Origin: Hanstruepera ponticola
GTDB lineage: Bacteria; Bacteroidota; Bacteroidia; Flavobacteriales; Flavobacteriaceae
Assembly: GCF_012931685.1 (NCBI RefSeq)
Contig: NZ_JABANC010000004.1
Coordinates: forward strand, 169,862-233,861
Reading direction: 5' to 3'
DNA length: 64,000 bases
Of this stretch, positions 26,020 through 39,393 are shown in pieces. The notes beneath the pieces were generated by a model. It was not told the DNA's origin and searched no databases. It was given only the letters and a program-made list of their open reading frames with translations. Each line of letters begins with the position of its first letter. Position 1 is the first letter of the stretch. Position numbers and translations under genes: made by a program.

Positions 26020-26781
26020 ATGACATTAAAACCTTTATATTTTTTACTCTTTGCTTTAGTAATTCTGGGTTGCAAACCAGATAATTGGCAGTTAAACCGC
26101 ATAGAAGGCAAACAAATTTCGGTCTCTGACAGCCTTAAAAGCGATAGTAAAATTGATTCGTTTATTCAACCTTATCGCATTCATGTAAATAAAGAGCTTG
26201 ATAGTGTTATTTCTTATGCTAAAGACACTTATTCTAAAAGTGATGGTGAATTAAATACAGCTATAGGCAACTTATTTGCTGATGTTATCTACGAACAAAC
26301 AAATCCTATATTTAAATCCAGGACAGGTCATGACATCGATATGGTTTTGGTAAATCATGGTGGTATAAGAGCCATAATATCTAAAGGAAACATAACCATA
26401 CGAACAGCTTACGAAATAATGCCTTTTGAAAATAGTATTGTTGTGGTAGCTATGAAAGGATCTAGTGTTAATCAATTAATAGATTATTTATTAATGGCAA
26501 AACGTCCACATCCAATATCAAAGTTGAATATCACAGTAGATTCAGACTTTAATTTGATTAATGCTTCTATAAGCAAAAAACCTATTGATCCTGAAAGGGT
26601 CTATTATGTTGCTACAAATGACTATTTATACAATGGCGGAGATAGCATGACTTTTTTTCAAAACAACGAAGATGTACATATCATGAATTATAAAATTAGA
26701 AATGCTTTTCTCGATTATTTTATAAAAACCGACACTATTGACCCTAAAATTGATAATCGCTTCATTAAACTAAAGAATTAA
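26020..26781 (+). CDS. 5'-nucleotidase C-terminal domain lipoprotein
   Basis: The 253-residue protein has a lipoprotein signal (FALVILGCKP, Cys18) followed by a complete 5'-nucleotidase C-terminal (substrate-binding) domain: the GELNTAIGNLFADVIYEQ helix, DIDMVLVNHGGIRA, GNITIRTAYEIMPFENSIVVVAMKG, and the late segment YYVATNDYLYNGGDSMTFF. The phosphoesterase half is missing here and is encoded by the next gene 2 nt downstream, so the two probably act as one split enzyme at the cell envelope. Substrate (nucleotides or other phosphoesters) is inferred from family. Confidence 0.92.
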   Translation: MTLKPLYFLLFALVILGCKPDNWQLNRIEGKQISVSDSLKSDSKIDSFIQPYRIHVNKELDSVISYAKDTYSKSDGELNTAIGNLFADVIYEQTNPIFKSRTGHDIDMVLVNHGGIRAIISKGNITIRTAYEIMPFENSIVVVAMKGSSVNQLIDYLLMAKRPHPISKLNITVDSDFNLINASISKKPIDPERVYYVATNDYLYNGGDSMTFFQNNEDVHIMNYKIRNAFLDYFIKTDTIDPKIDNRFIKLKN

Positions 26782-26783
26782 AC

Positions 26784-27698
26784 ATGAAACGAAGAGCATT
26801 TTTAAAACAAACATCAGCAAGCGCAGCATTAGTTGGATTAGGCAGTGTTGGATTATCATCCTGCATGCCACAGAATCCTACAAAACAAATTACCATTTTA
26901 CATACCAATGATGTTCATAGCCATATTGACCCATTTGGACCTGAAGATGGTAGAAACCCAAACAAAGGAGGCGTGGCTAGACGTGCAACTTTAATTGATA
27001 ATATCCGAAAAGAGAACCCACATACACTTTTACTTGATGCAGGTGATATTTTTCAAGGAACTCCGTACTTTAATTATTACGGTGGTGAATTGGAATTTAA
27101 GCTTATGAGCAAATTAAAGTACGACGCAGCCACCATTGGTAATCATGATTTTGATAATGGTATTGATGGTTTATTTGCACAATTACCACATGCTAAATTT
27201 CAATTTCTTTCAGCTAACTATGATTTTTCTAACACCATCCTTGATGGCAGCGTGAAGCCTTATAAAGTTTTTGTGAAAAATGGCATCAGAATTGGCGTTT
27301 TTGGTATTGGCATTCAATTAGATGGTTTGGTTTTAAAGAACTTATATAAAGAAACCAAATATTTAGACCCAATTGAAATATCTCAAGACATGTCGAGAAT
27401 TTTGAGGGAAGAAGAAAATTGCGATTTAATAATTTGTTTGTCACATCTTGGATACAATTATAGTAATACTAATATAATTGGCGATTTAAAGCTTGCAGAA
27501 AATTCAAATAATATCGATCTTATTATTGGCGGTCATTCACATACATTTTTACCAAAACCCACCGTTGTAAAAAATAAAGCAGGAAACAACATGCTTGTTA
27601 ACCAAGTTGGATGTTATGGCATTAATTTGGGTAGAATCGATTTTTATTTTGATAATAATAAGAATAAAGAAGCAAAAGGAACTTCAATTATTGTATAA
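26784..27698 (+). CDS. Tat-exported metallophosphatase (5'-nucleotidase N-terminal domain)
   Basis: The 304-residue protein starts with a twin-arginine signal (MKRRAFLKQTSASAALVGLG) ending in a lipobox-like LSSC, so it is exported folded and perhaps lipid-anchored. The metallophosphoesterase motifs are present in order: HTNDVHSHIDPF, LLDAGDIFQGTPYF, TIGNHDFDNG, LIICLSHLGYN and LIIGGHSHTF, giving a two-metal site. It lacks the C-terminal domain of full 5'-nucleotidases, which is supplied by the preceding gene 2 nt upstream. Confidence 0.94.
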   Translation: MKRRAFLKQTSASAALVGLGSVGLSSCMPQNPTKQITILHTNDVHSHIDPFGPEDGRNPNKGGVARRATLIDNIRKENPHTLLLDAGDIFQGTPYFNYYGGELEFKLMSKLKYDAATIGNHDFDNGIDGLFAQLPHAKFQFLSANYDFSNTILDGSVKPYKVFVKNGIRIGVFGIGIQLDGLVLKNLYKETKYLDPIEISQDMSRILREEENCDLIICLSHLGYNYSNTNIIGDLKLAENSNNIDLIIGGHSHTFLPKPTVVKNKAGNNMLVNQVGCYGINLGRIDFYFDNNKNKEAKGTSIIV

Positions 27699-27787
27699 TA
27701 ATGGTAATATCTGACTTCATTAAATTTTATAACTAATCTGTAATGCGTTGGTAAGAAAAACGTCTAAAAAAGGGAAACATACTGTAA

Positions 27788-28171
27788 ATGAAATCAAAAA
27801 TCCCTTTTATTTTAAGACTTACAGTCGCAATAATTCTCATCCAAACATTACGGTTTAAGTTTACAGCACATCCAGATAGCGTTTATATCTTTGAACAAGG
27901 TGGTCTAGAGCCATATGGTCGAATTGGTATTGGCATTCTTGAACTAATAGCCGGAATACTTTTACTAATACCTAAAACTGTTTGGTTAGGAGCTATACTA
28001 ACTCTTGGTATAATTGGAGGTGCGATCTCAATGCATCTAACAAAAATAGGCATCGAGGTAAACAATGATAAAGGCACGCTTTTTATAACGGCTATTACCA
28101 CATTCATACTATCAATAATAATTTTATATCTGTACAGAAGAGATATACCTTTCCTGAAATCAAGAATTTAA
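27788..28171 (+). CDS. DoxX-family membrane protein
   Basis: The 127-residue protein has four hydrophobic segments: FILRLTVAIILIQTLRFKF, IGIGILELIAGILLLIP, VWLGAILTLGIIGGAISMHL and LFITAITTFILSIIILYLY. The spacing and the KFTAHPDS and GRIGIGILELIAG patterns match the DoxX family. No specific partner is visible, so the function is open. Its stop is directly abutted by the stop of the convergent gene at 28172. Confidence 0.82.
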   Translation: MKSKIPFILRLTVAIILIQTLRFKFTAHPDSVYIFEQGGLEPYGRIGIGILELIAGILLLIPKTVWLGAILTLGIIGGAISMHLTKIGIEVNNDKGTLFITAITTFILSIIILYLYRRDIPFLKSRI

Positions 28172-28930
28172 TCACGCAAAAAACTGAACCTTTTTGTTTC
28201 TGATTTTTGACTGAAAATAGAAGAAGCTAAATGCTAATATGAAAAGAAATGTTTGTGCTACATTCAGAAAAGCATTTTCTGATTCCGTAATGTAAAAATA
28301 AGCTACTTGAATGACTTCTGAAAACACAAGACAAACAGAACCAAAAAATAAAAATAGTGATTTTTTGTTGTCGTTATAAAAGTAACTAATAAGGCAAAAT
28401 GTCAACAATAACAGCATTACGATGTTATAAATAAGTTCTATAAAAAATAAAAAGGAATCTTCAACATACGGATTAACAATAGTCAAAAGAACATAAATTA
28501 TATAAACATTTAAAGCACTTAAAACTACCAAATGAATTTTGTAATTTTTTAAGACAGCTTTTAAATTAAAAGTTTTGACTACTTCAATAAGTAAAAAGAT
28601 ATAGGCTGCTATATATAATAAATTCCCAGAAGTATAATAAAAGTCATCAAATTTCAAAATTTCATCATCCGTCATGGTGTTAAAATCAAAAAGTAATTCT
28701 GAAAACACTATCAGTTCTGAAACAGAAAATAGAATTAAAAACCATGTAAAATAAAATGATTTTCGATTGACTGATACAAAATACAATAGGGTGAAAGTCG
28801 GGACAATTAAAGCTTTAAATTTTTCAGAAATTAAACTAAGCCCTAGAAATTCATAAGCGGTAAATGCTATACAAAGCATTATGATCAACCCAATTAATAT
28901 ATTAGACTTCTTTATTCCCATTATTAACAT
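28172..28930 (-). CDS. Polytopic membrane protein, possibly YhhN/lysoplasmalogenase-like
   Basis: The 252-residue protein has seven to eight hydrophobic segments and a very low charge content in the membrane part. The opening helices and the LSLISEKFKALIVPTFTLLYF segment resemble diverged YhhN (lysoplasmalogenase-like) proteins, but the family's acidic motifs are not clear, so the assignment is weak. ATG 28930 or 28921 may be the start; a TATATTTG box at 28941-28948 (minus strand) favours 28930. It stands alone between convergent DoxX and the exonuclease gene. Confidence 0.7.
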   Translation of the reverse strand: MLIMGIKKSNILIGLIIMLCIAFTAYEFLGLSLISEKFKALIVPTFTLLYFVSVNRKSFYFTWFLILFSVSELIVFSELLFDFNTMTDDEILKFDDFYYTSGNLLYIAAYIFLLIEVVKTFNLKAVLKNYKIHLVVLSALNVYIIYVLLTIVNPYVEDSFLFFIELIYNIVMLLLLTFCLISYFYNDNKKSLFLFFGSVCLVFSEVIQVAYFYITESENAFLNVAQTFLFILAFSFFYFQSKIRNKKVQFFA

Positions 28931-28940
28931 TTACTGAAAG

Positions 28941-28948
28941 CAAATATA
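28941..28948 (-). promoter_or_regulatory. -7 promoter element (TATATTTG) of the membrane-protein gene
   Basis: On the minus strand TATATTTG fits TAnnTTTG and lies 10 nt before the ATG at 28930. Confidence 0.55.
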
Positions 28949-29015
28949 TACAAAAATTACAATTAATCGATAAAATTATACACTTTAACGATAAAAAGCT
29001 TTATTTATACTCTTT

Positions 29016-33197
<4,182 letters not shown>

Positions 33198-33206
33198 AAA
33201 GTCAAC

Positions 33207-33701
33207 CTATTTCAAATCCTTTAACATCCAAACATTGCAAGAGTAATGACCTGTGTCACCCATTGGTTTATCTAACATTTCAAAACCTACCTTTTTATAT
33301 AGTTTTCTAGCATCTTTCATGTAAGGCATGGTTTCCAAATAACATGTATCATAACCGAACAGCTTTGCTCGCTCTAAACAAATAGTCATCATTTTGGTTC
33401 CCAAGCCTAAACCTCTTGCTTCGGGCAAAAAATACATTTTCTGTAGTTCACATGTATTTCCTTCAAAATTATCAAGTGGCGAAATACCTGCACCTCCAAT
33501 AATCTTTTCGCCATCGTCAATTACAAAATAAGCAGCTTTGCATCTATTATATGTTTCAGCCATTTTATCCAATGCTTTATCAGCATAGGCAGTACCAACT
33601 TTAGGAACACCAAACTCAATTAAAACATTGCGAATAACTGCAGCTATTTGTTCATCATCTGCTTTCGCTATTTCTCTAATAACAATATTATTATTGCTCA
33701 C
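33207..33701 (-). CDS. GNAT-family N-acetyltransferase
   Basis: The 164-residue protein is a single GNAT domain. It has motif A/B CELQKMYFLPEARGLGLGTKMMTICLERAKLFGYDTCYLETMPYM, in which the RGLGLG loop binds acetyl-CoA, and a tail ARKLYKKVGFEMLD. The acceptor substrate is unknown. The frame starts at GTG 33701 (MSNNNIVIREIAKADD); no ATG gives the full first strand. It is divergent from ribD and heads the prmC-ligA-exonuclease operon. Confidence 0.9.
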   Translation of the reverse strand: MSNNNIVIREIAKADDEQIAAVIRNVLIEFGVPKVGTAYADKALDKMAETYNRCKAAYFVIDDGEKIIGGAGISPLDNFEGNTCELQKMYFLPEARGLGLGTKMMTICLERAKLFGYDTCYLETMPYMKDARKLYKKVGFEMLDKPMGDTGHYSCNVWMLKDLK

Positions 33702-33736
33702 TTTATTGTTCTATTTTTATGGCTTCAAAATTCGGG

Positions 33737-34762
33737 ATGAAGATACATGAAAAATACATAAAACGCTGTATTGAAATTGCCAAAAATGGATTAGGATCCA
33801 CAGCTCCAAACCCTATGGTTGGCTGTGTAATTGTCCATAATAATATTATAATTGGTGAAGGGTTTACGAGTCCGTTTGGTGGTAATCATGCTGAAGTTAA
33901 TGCCATTCAATCTGTTACGGATGAAACACTTTTAAAAGAAGCCACCTTATATGTTACATTGGAGCCTTGTAGCCACTATGGAAAAACGCCTCCCTGTAGT
34001 GATTTAATAATTGACAAGCGAATACCCAATATTGTCATTGGAACTATTGATACGCACAGTAAAGTTGCTGGTAACGGCATAAAAAAACTGCAAGCTGCTG
34101 GCTGTGATGTTACAGTTGGTGTTCTTGAAAATACATGCAAAAAGCATCATAAAAGATTTTTCACCTTTCACAACAAGAAAAGACCCTATATCATTTTAAA
34201 ATGGGCAGAGACATCTGATGGCTTTATCGCTCCAAAAACAAAACCAGACAAAAAACCAGTATGGATTACAAATCCTTATTCAAGGCAGTTAGTTCATAAA
34301 TGGCGTGCGGAAGAACAAGCTATTTTAATTGGCACAAATACTGTTATAGAGGACAATCCCAGCTTAACAGTAAGATTGTGGACTGGTAAGAATCCTATTC
34401 GAATTGTTCTAGATAGAACTCATAAATTATCAAAAGACTACGCTGTTTTTAATAAAGAGGCTGAAACTATAAGAATCACTGAAAAAGATATTAATTTCAA
34501 TGAGAGTTTAGCGTCCAATATTTGTAATTATTTGCATTCAAAAGATATCCAGTCTGTAATAATTGAAGGCGGCAGCAAAACATTACAAACCTTTATTGAT
34601 GAGAATGTTTGGGATGAAGCTCGTGTTTTTACAGGAACCAACACTTTCAAAACCGGTGTAAAAGCGCCCGTTTTTAAGGGAAAATTAATGTCTGAAATTC
34701 AAATTTTAGATGACACCTTAAAAACCTATCATAATAAGCTTACTGATTTCCACAAAATATGA
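33737..34762 (+). CDS. ribD: Riboflavin biosynthesis bifunctional deaminase/reductase RibD
   Basis: RibD deaminates and then reduces the pyrimidine intermediate of riboflavin synthesis. The 341-residue protein (from ATG 33737) has an N-terminal cytidine-deaminase-like zinc domain (HAEVNAI and the PCSHYGKTPPCSD motif) and a C-terminal DHFR-like reductase domain (ILKWAETSDGFIAP, IIEGGSKTLQTFIDENVWDEARV). I prefer 33737 (MKIHEKYIKRC) because family members start there; an in-frame ATG at 33719 would add MASKFG. The HAD gene overlaps its stop as ATGA. No riboswitch is present in the short divergent gap. Confidence 0.96.
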   Translation: MKIHEKYIKRCIEIAKNGLGSTAPNPMVGCVIVHNNIIIGEGFTSPFGGNHAEVNAIQSVTDETLLKEATLYVTLEPCSHYGKTPPCSDLIIDKRIPNIVIGTIDTHSKVAGNGIKKLQAAGCDVTVGVLENTCKKHHKRFFTFHNKKRPYIILKWAETSDGFIAPKTKPDKKPVWITNPYSRQLVHKWRAEEQAILIGTNTVIEDNPSLTVRLWTGKNPIRIVLDRTHKLSKDYAVFNKEAETIRITEKDINFNESLASNICNYLHSKDIQSVIIEGGSKTLQTFIDENVWDEARVFTGTNTFKTGVKAPVFKGKLMSEIQILDDTLKTYHNKLTDFHKI

Positions 34763-35376
34763 CGAAGATAAAAACACTAATATTTGACTTTGGTAATGTC
34801 TTTATTAATTTGGATAAAGAAGGTGCCATGCAAAATGCCTTAAGTTTATTTGAATTAGATGAATTTCCAGATGAACTAATCGCTATTAACACTCTTTATG
34901 AACAAGGCCTCATTTCAAGTGATGAGTTTTTAGAATTCTATCAGGATAACTTCCCGAAATTATCCAGAAAGACCATTTTAGATGCTTGGAACATTATTTT
35001 AAAAGACTTCCCAAAACACAGGCTCGAATTTATTCAAAAACTCGCTAAAGAGAATCAATACAAGCTTATTCTTTTAAGCAATACCAACGAATTACATATT
35101 AATTGGATAAAAGAACATGTAAGTTTTTACAATAACTTCAAAGCTAGTTTCAATCAATTTTATCTGTCGCATGAAATCGGATTAAGAAAGCCCACTAAAG
35201 ATATTTTTCAATTTGTTTTAGATGAAAATGATTTAGTAGATCAAGAATGCTTATTTATAGATGACACGAAAGAAAATACAGATACTGCCATTAAAATGGG
35301 TTTTCACACATGGAATATTGATGAAACATCACAAGATGTAAGCAATTTGTTTTCTATAAAATCTGATCTGTTTTGA
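34759..35376 (+). CDS. HAD-family phosphatase (YihX-like)
   Basis: The 205-residue haloacid dehalogenase-superfamily protein has motif I IFDFGNVFINLD (nucleophile Asp10), a small cap region, motif II LILLSNTNE, motif III Lys in the IGLRKPTKDIFQF segment, and motif IV CLFIDDTKENTDTA. The FDFGNV opening is the variant seen in YihX-type sugar-phosphate phosphatases. In this position it may be the missing pyrimidine phosphatase of riboflavin synthesis, but that is inference. It overlaps ribD and the EamA gene by 4 nt each. Confidence 0.92.
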   Translation: MTKIKTLIFDFGNVFINLDKEGAMQNALSLFELDEFPDELIAINTLYEQGLISSDEFLEFYQDNFPKLSRKTILDAWNIILKDFPKHRLEFIQKLAKENQYKLILLSNTNELHINWIKEHVSFYNNFKASFNQFYLSHEIGLRKPTKDIFQFVLDENDLVDQECLFIDDTKENTDTAIKMGFHTWNIDETSQDVSNLFSIKSDLF

Positions 35377-36236
35377 TATATCTACTCTTCAGCATATTAT
35401 CATCCACAGCAATATTTATATTATTCAAGCTATTTGACAGGTATCATATGAATACCTTGCAAGCTATAGTAATGAACTATATTACTGCTTTCTTTTTAGG
35501 ATTGAGTTTGAGTTCAAAACCTTTCAACTTGTCTGAAATTGTAGAATCATCTTGGTTTTATGGAGCTATTGGATTAGGAATGTTGTTCATAATCATATTC
35601 AACATTATGGCTATTGTTTCACAACGTAATGGCTTATCTGTTGCATCTGTAGCCACAAAAATGAGTGTTGTAATTCCTGTAATTTTCGGAATTTACGTTT
35701 ATGATGAAAGTACGGGCTTACAAAAACTATTTGGTATCATTTTAGCCTTATTTGCAGTAGTTCTAGTTTCTATCAAGCCTAAATCTAATATACGATTAAA
35801 ACACAATCTACTATTCCCTTTTTTAGTATTTTTAGGTTCAGGGGTTATTGATACATCCATAAAATATTTAGAAACATTTTATATTGAAGATAACGGCATT
35901 CCTTTATTCTCAGCTACTATTTTTGGTTGTGCCGCAATTATTGGAATAATTATTTTGACTATAAAAAAAATAAAAAGACAATTAAAATTTAATAGATTAA
36001 GTCTGTTAGGTGGATTTGTTTTAGGAATTGTTAATTACGCTTCCATTTACTACTTACTCAAAGCTCTAGATCATGAGTCATTAGAAAGTTCAACTATTTT
36101 TACCGTTAATAATGTAGCTATTGTTATGCTTTCAGGATTAGTAGGCTTAATCTTGTTCAAAGAAAAATTATCATCAAAAAATTGGTTAGGAGTAGGTGTT
36201 GCCATCCTTTCAATACTATTAGTTACTTTAGCATAA
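35373..36236 (+). CDS. EamA/DMT-superfamily transporter
   Basis: The 287-residue integral membrane protein has ten predicted hydrophobic helices in two five-helix halves, as in EamA drug/metabolite transporters. Landmarks are the starting LLFSILSSTAIFILFKLFDRY, the middle loop LVSIKPKSNIRLKHN and the final FKEKLSSKNWLGVGVAILSILLVTLA. Substrate unknown. It starts at TTG 35373, which overlaps the HAD stop as TTGA; no nearby in-frame ATG exists. The overlap suggests translational coupling in the ribD operon. Confidence 0.9.
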   Translation: MIYLLFSILSSTAIFILFKLFDRYHMNTLQAIVMNYITAFFLGLSLSSKPFNLSEIVESSWFYGAIGLGMLFIIIFNIMAIVSQRNGLSVASVATKMSVVIPVIFGIYVYDESTGLQKLFGIILALFAVVLVSIKPKSNIRLKHNLLFPFLVFLGSGVIDTSIKYLETFYIEDNGIPLFSATIFGCAAIIGIIILTIKKIKRQLKFNRLSLLGGFVLGIVNYASIYYLLKALDHESLESSTIFTVNNVAIVMLSGLVGLILFKEKLSSKNWLGVGVAILSILLVTLA

Positions 36237-36237
36237 T

Positions 36238-36858
36238 TTGAAAATAAAAGATACATACAAAACAATAAAGGCTGCCTCTCCTGAAGTACTCTTCAAAGAC
36301 AAAAACAGTAAGTTTTTTGGTTATGCCTTTCCTATTGATTCTGAAGATGCAGTTAAAATGCATTTAGAACATTTAAAAAAAGAACACCACACGGCAAGAC
36401 ATTGGTGCTATGCTTATCAACTAGGTAAAACTGAAAAAACCATACAGTTTAGAGCAAATGATGATGGTGAGCCCAACAACAGTGCTGGAATGCCCATATA
36501 TGGACAAATACAATCTTATGAGGTCACTAATATTCTAATTGTTGTAGTTAGGTATTTTGGAGGTGTGAAATTAGGTGTTAGCGGATTGATTAATGCGTAC
36601 AAAACCGCTGCACAAATGGCTCTTGACGCTTCACGGATAATAACCAAGACAATCAATGTAAAATATGTCATTTCATTTGATTACAAGAACATGAATAAGG
36701 TGATGCGCATTATAAAAGAGCGAAACCTAAAAATAATTAATCAAAAACTAGAATTATCCTGCGAAATCACTATCGTAATTAGATTGAACGAAGCAAAATC
36801 TGTGTTCGAATCCTTTAAAAATCTCTACGAAGTTGAGATAAAAGAATTAGACCTCTAA
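36238..36858 (+). CDS. YigZ/IMPACT-family protein
   Basis: The 206-residue protein has the IMPACT N-terminal domain: KDKNSKFFGYAFPI, HHTARHWCYAYQLG, FRANDDGEPNNSAGMPI and VVVRYFGGVKLGVSGLINAYKTAAQMAL, then a short C-terminal ferredoxin-like domain. Family members in bacteria and eukaryotes have been linked to translation control; a precise bacterial role is not settled. The start is TTG 36238, 1 nt after the EamA stop, and no in-frame ATG precedes the conserved block. It ends in a 12-nt overlap with the convergent thioesterase gene. Confidence 0.9.
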   Translation: MKIKDTYKTIKAASPEVLFKDKNSKFFGYAFPIDSEDAVKMHLEHLKKEHHTARHWCYAYQLGKTEKTIQFRANDDGEPNNSAGMPIYGQIQSYEVTNILIVVVRYFGGVKLGVSGLINAYKTAAQMALDASRIITKTINVKYVISFDYKNMNKVMRIIKERNLKIINQKLELSCEITIVIRLNEAKSVFESFKNLYEVEIKELDL

Positions 36859-37245
36859 TTTTTCTAAAATGTAATCTGGACATTTAATAGGTCTTTTTGT
36901 TTTCATATCTATAAATGCCAAAACGGTATTGGCGGTCAACAAAAGCTCATTAGACTCATTATAAATTTCGTATTCAAATTCAATCTTTACCGAAGGCAGT
37001 TTTGGCAGTATAGTTTTCACTTTAATTACCTCGTCATAAAGTGCTGACTTTTTGAATTTTAAACTCATGGAAATTACGGGTAACATAACACCGTCATCTT
37101 CCATTTGCTTATATGAAATTCCTTTCTTTCGCAACCACTCTGTACGGCCCATTTCAAGGTACAGGGCATAATTGCCATGATGTACAACACCCATTTGATC
37201 GGTTTCACCGTAACGCACTCTTATTGGGATTTCATCGAAAAACAT
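36847..37245 (-). CDS. YbgC-like acyl-CoA thioesterase (hotdog fold)
   Basis: The 132-residue hotdog-fold protein begins IPIRVRYGETDQMGVVHHGNYALYLEMGRTEWL, the YbgC/4-hydroxybenzoyl-CoA-thioesterase signature with the catalytic Asp in the TDQMG turn, followed by the long helix and KSALYDEVIKVKT. It hydrolyses acyl-CoAs of unknown chain type. The gene is divergent from dnaA and its end overlaps YigZ by 12 nt. Confidence 0.93.
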   Translation of the reverse strand: MFFDEIPIRVRYGETDQMGVVHHGNYALYLEMGRTEWLRKKGISYKQMEDDGVMLPVISMSLKFKKSALYDEVIKVKTILPKLPSVKIEFEYEIYNESNELLLTANTVLAFIDMKTKRPIKCPDYILEKLEV

Positions 37246-37428
37246 AGGTCTTATTAAATATTTTTTTGTAGTTTAGGCATGGCTTTAAACATGAGAAAAA
37301 AATTCTAGAAATTCAATAGCTATTCATTTTTTTTTTTAGAATTTTGTTCACATATTTGTCATGCTAAAAATCAACGAGGGAAATCCACTTCTCTTATACT
37401 AACTAACTAGTAAATTTTAACTTTTATA

Positions 37429-38856
37429 ATGAGTAAAACTGCGCAATCGGTATGGGAAAATTGTCTTGAATTCATAAAGGATAATATACAACCGCAAGCA
37501 TACAAAACATGGTTTGAGCCTATAGTAGCAGTTAAATATGCTGACAATGCCTTAAGCATTCAAGTTCCAAGTAAATTTTTCTATGAATGGCTAGAAGAAC
37601 ATTACGTTAAGATTTTAAAAGTCGCACTTACCAAACAATTGGGTGAAAATGCCAAATTGGTTTATATAATCAAAATGGAAAATACCTATGGCAATAAACA
37701 ACCATTTACTGAAAAAATACCAAGTACCAACAGATCAGCTGTAAAAGCTCAAGATGTTGATATACCTTTAAATAATAAAAGTCCTGAACTAAAAAATCCC
37801 TTTATAATACCAGGAATTCGAAATGTAAAAATCGAATCACAATTAAATCCGAGTTATAATTTTGAAAATTTTTTAGAAGGTGACTCAAACCGATTGGCTC
37901 GAAGCGCAGGTTTAGCTGTAGCGGCAAAACCTGGAGGCACATCGTTTAATCCGTTATTGATTTTCGGTGGTGTTGGATTAGGAAAAACCCATTTGGCTCA
38001 TGCTATTGGGGTCGATGTAAAAGATAAATATCCAGAAAAAACTGTTCTGTATATTTCAGCTGAAAAATTCACGCAACAATATATAGACTCCGTAAAAAAG
38101 AATAACAGAAATGATTTTATTCATTTTTATCAAATAATTGATGTTCTCATAATTGATGATGTTCAATTCCTTTCGGGAAAATCAGGAACTCAAGACGTTT
38201 TCTTTCATATTTTCAATCATTTGCACCAAAACGGCAAGCAGGTCATTTTAACTAGTGATAAAGCACCTGTTGACATGCAAGACATTGAACAACGTTTGTT
38301 GTCACGATTTAAATGGGGGCTTTCAGCTGAATTGCAAAGTCCTGATTTTGAAACCCGTGTTTCTATTCTTAAAAACAAGCTCTATCGCGATGGCGTTGAA
38401 ATGCCAGATGAAATTATAGAGTATGTTGCCAAACATATAAAATCTAACATTCGTGAATTAGAAGGTGCCATTATATCATTGATAGCACAATCGTCATTCA
38501 ATAAAAAAGAAATCACTACTGAACTTGCAAAACAGGTCGTAGAAAAATTTGTCAAGAACACTAAACGTGAAGTATCCATAGACTATATTCAAAAAATTGT
38601 GTCAGACTATTTCCAAATGGATATAGATACCTTGCAATCCAAAACACGTAAACGTCATATTGTTCAGGCTAGGCAGTTGGCCATGTTTTTTGCCAAAAAA
38701 TTTACTAAAGCATCCTTGGCGAGCATTGGTTCACAAATAGGAAAGCGCGACCATGCAACGGTACTTCATGCGTGCAAAACGGTTGATAATTTATCATCTA
38801 CAGACAAACAATTTAGAAAATACGTTGAAGATTTAACAAAAAAACTTTCGGTTTAA
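37429..38856 (+). CDS. dnaA: Chromosomal replication initiator protein DnaA
   Basis: DnaA binds origin boxes and opens DNA to start replication. The 475-residue protein has domain I (1-90), a short linker (90-135), the AAA+ domain with Walker A FGGVGLGKTHLA (180-190), Walker B VLIIDDVQFLSGK, sensor SRFKWGLSAELQSPDFETR, and C-terminal domain IV with the DnaA signature KRDHATVLHACKTVDNL. The 183-bp upstream gap has an 11-T run but no DnaA-box cluster, so oriC is not evident here. No convincing TAnnTTTG box was seen. Confidence 0.98.
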   Translation: MSKTAQSVWENCLEFIKDNIQPQAYKTWFEPIVAVKYADNALSIQVPSKFFYEWLEEHYVKILKVALTKQLGENAKLVYIIKMENTYGNKQPFTEKIPSTNRSAVKAQDVDIPLNNKSPELKNPFIIPGIRNVKIESQLNPSYNFENFLEGDSNRLARSAGLAVAAKPGGTSFNPLLIFGGVGLGKTHLAHAIGVDVKDKYPEKTVLYISAEKFTQQYIDSVKKNNRNDFIHFYQIIDVLIIDDVQFLSGKSGTQDVFFHIFNHLHQNGKQVILTSDKAPVDMQDIEQRLLSRFKWGLSAELQSPDFETRVSILKNKLYRDGVEMPDEIIEYVAKHIKSNIRELEGAIISLIAQSSFNKKEITTELAKQVVEKFVKNTKREVSIDYIQKIVSDYFQMDIDTLQSKTRKRHIVQARQLAMFFAKKFTKASLASIGSQIGKRDHATVLHACKTVDNLSSTDKQFRKYVEDLTKKLSV

Positions 38857-38868
38857 ATCAGTTTAATT

Positions 38869-39330
38869 ATGACTAAAATCCTTATGGTATGTTTAGGTAA
38901 TATTTGCCGATCACCATTAGCTGAAGGTATTTTAAAATCTAAACTTCCAAATTCAAAATTCAAAATTGATTCGGCAGGAACTGGAAATTACCATATAGGA
39001 GATTTACCAGATCAGCGCTCCATTAAAGTTGCCAAAAAATATGGGTTGGATATTACAGATCAAAGAGGCAGGCAGTTTTCAGTTAACGATTTTGATGATT
39101 ATGACCTCATTTATGTTATGGATGAGTCAAACTTTGAGAACGTTATAAAACTTGCTAGAAATACTCATGATATAGCAAAAGTGAACTATATTCTAAACGA
39201 AATTTATCCAAACCAAAACCATAGTGTCCCTGACCCTTACACGGGTGGTATTCAAGGCTTCGAAAACACTTATAAAATGTTAGATGAAGCTTGTGAACAA
39301 ATAGCTAATAAGTTGCTTAATAATTCTTAA
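38869..39330 (+). CDS. Low-molecular-weight protein-tyrosine phosphatase
   Basis: The 153-residue enzyme has the CX5R active site near its N-terminus (VCLGNICRSP: Cys8, Arg14, Ser15), the SAGTGNYHIGDLPDQRS segment and the acid-loop DPYTGG with the general-acid Asp. These residues define the LMW-PTP family. In bacteria such enzymes often reverse tyrosine phosphorylation in polysaccharide export; no such cluster is nearby. It is 12 nt downstream of dnaA and may be co-transcribed. Confidence 0.95.
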   Translation: MTKILMVCLGNICRSPLAEGILKSKLPNSKFKIDSAGTGNYHIGDLPDQRSIKVAKKYGLDITDQRGRQFSVNDFDDYDLIYVMDESNFENVIKLARNTHDIAKVNYILNEIYPNQNHSVPDPYTGGIQGFENTYKMLDEACEQIANKLLNNS

Positions 39331-39393
39331 CAATCATTATTCACTTCATATTATTTTCTTTTTTCGTAATTTGGTTGACCAAACGCTAAACAT

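Noticed and set aside
33719..33736. Upstream ATG start for ribD (adds MASKFG)
   Set aside because: Family members start at MKIHEKY; the extra residues are not conserved as far as I know. Kept only as an alternative.
36847..37428. oriC next to dnaA
   Set aside because: The gap has an 11-T run but no DnaA boxes.
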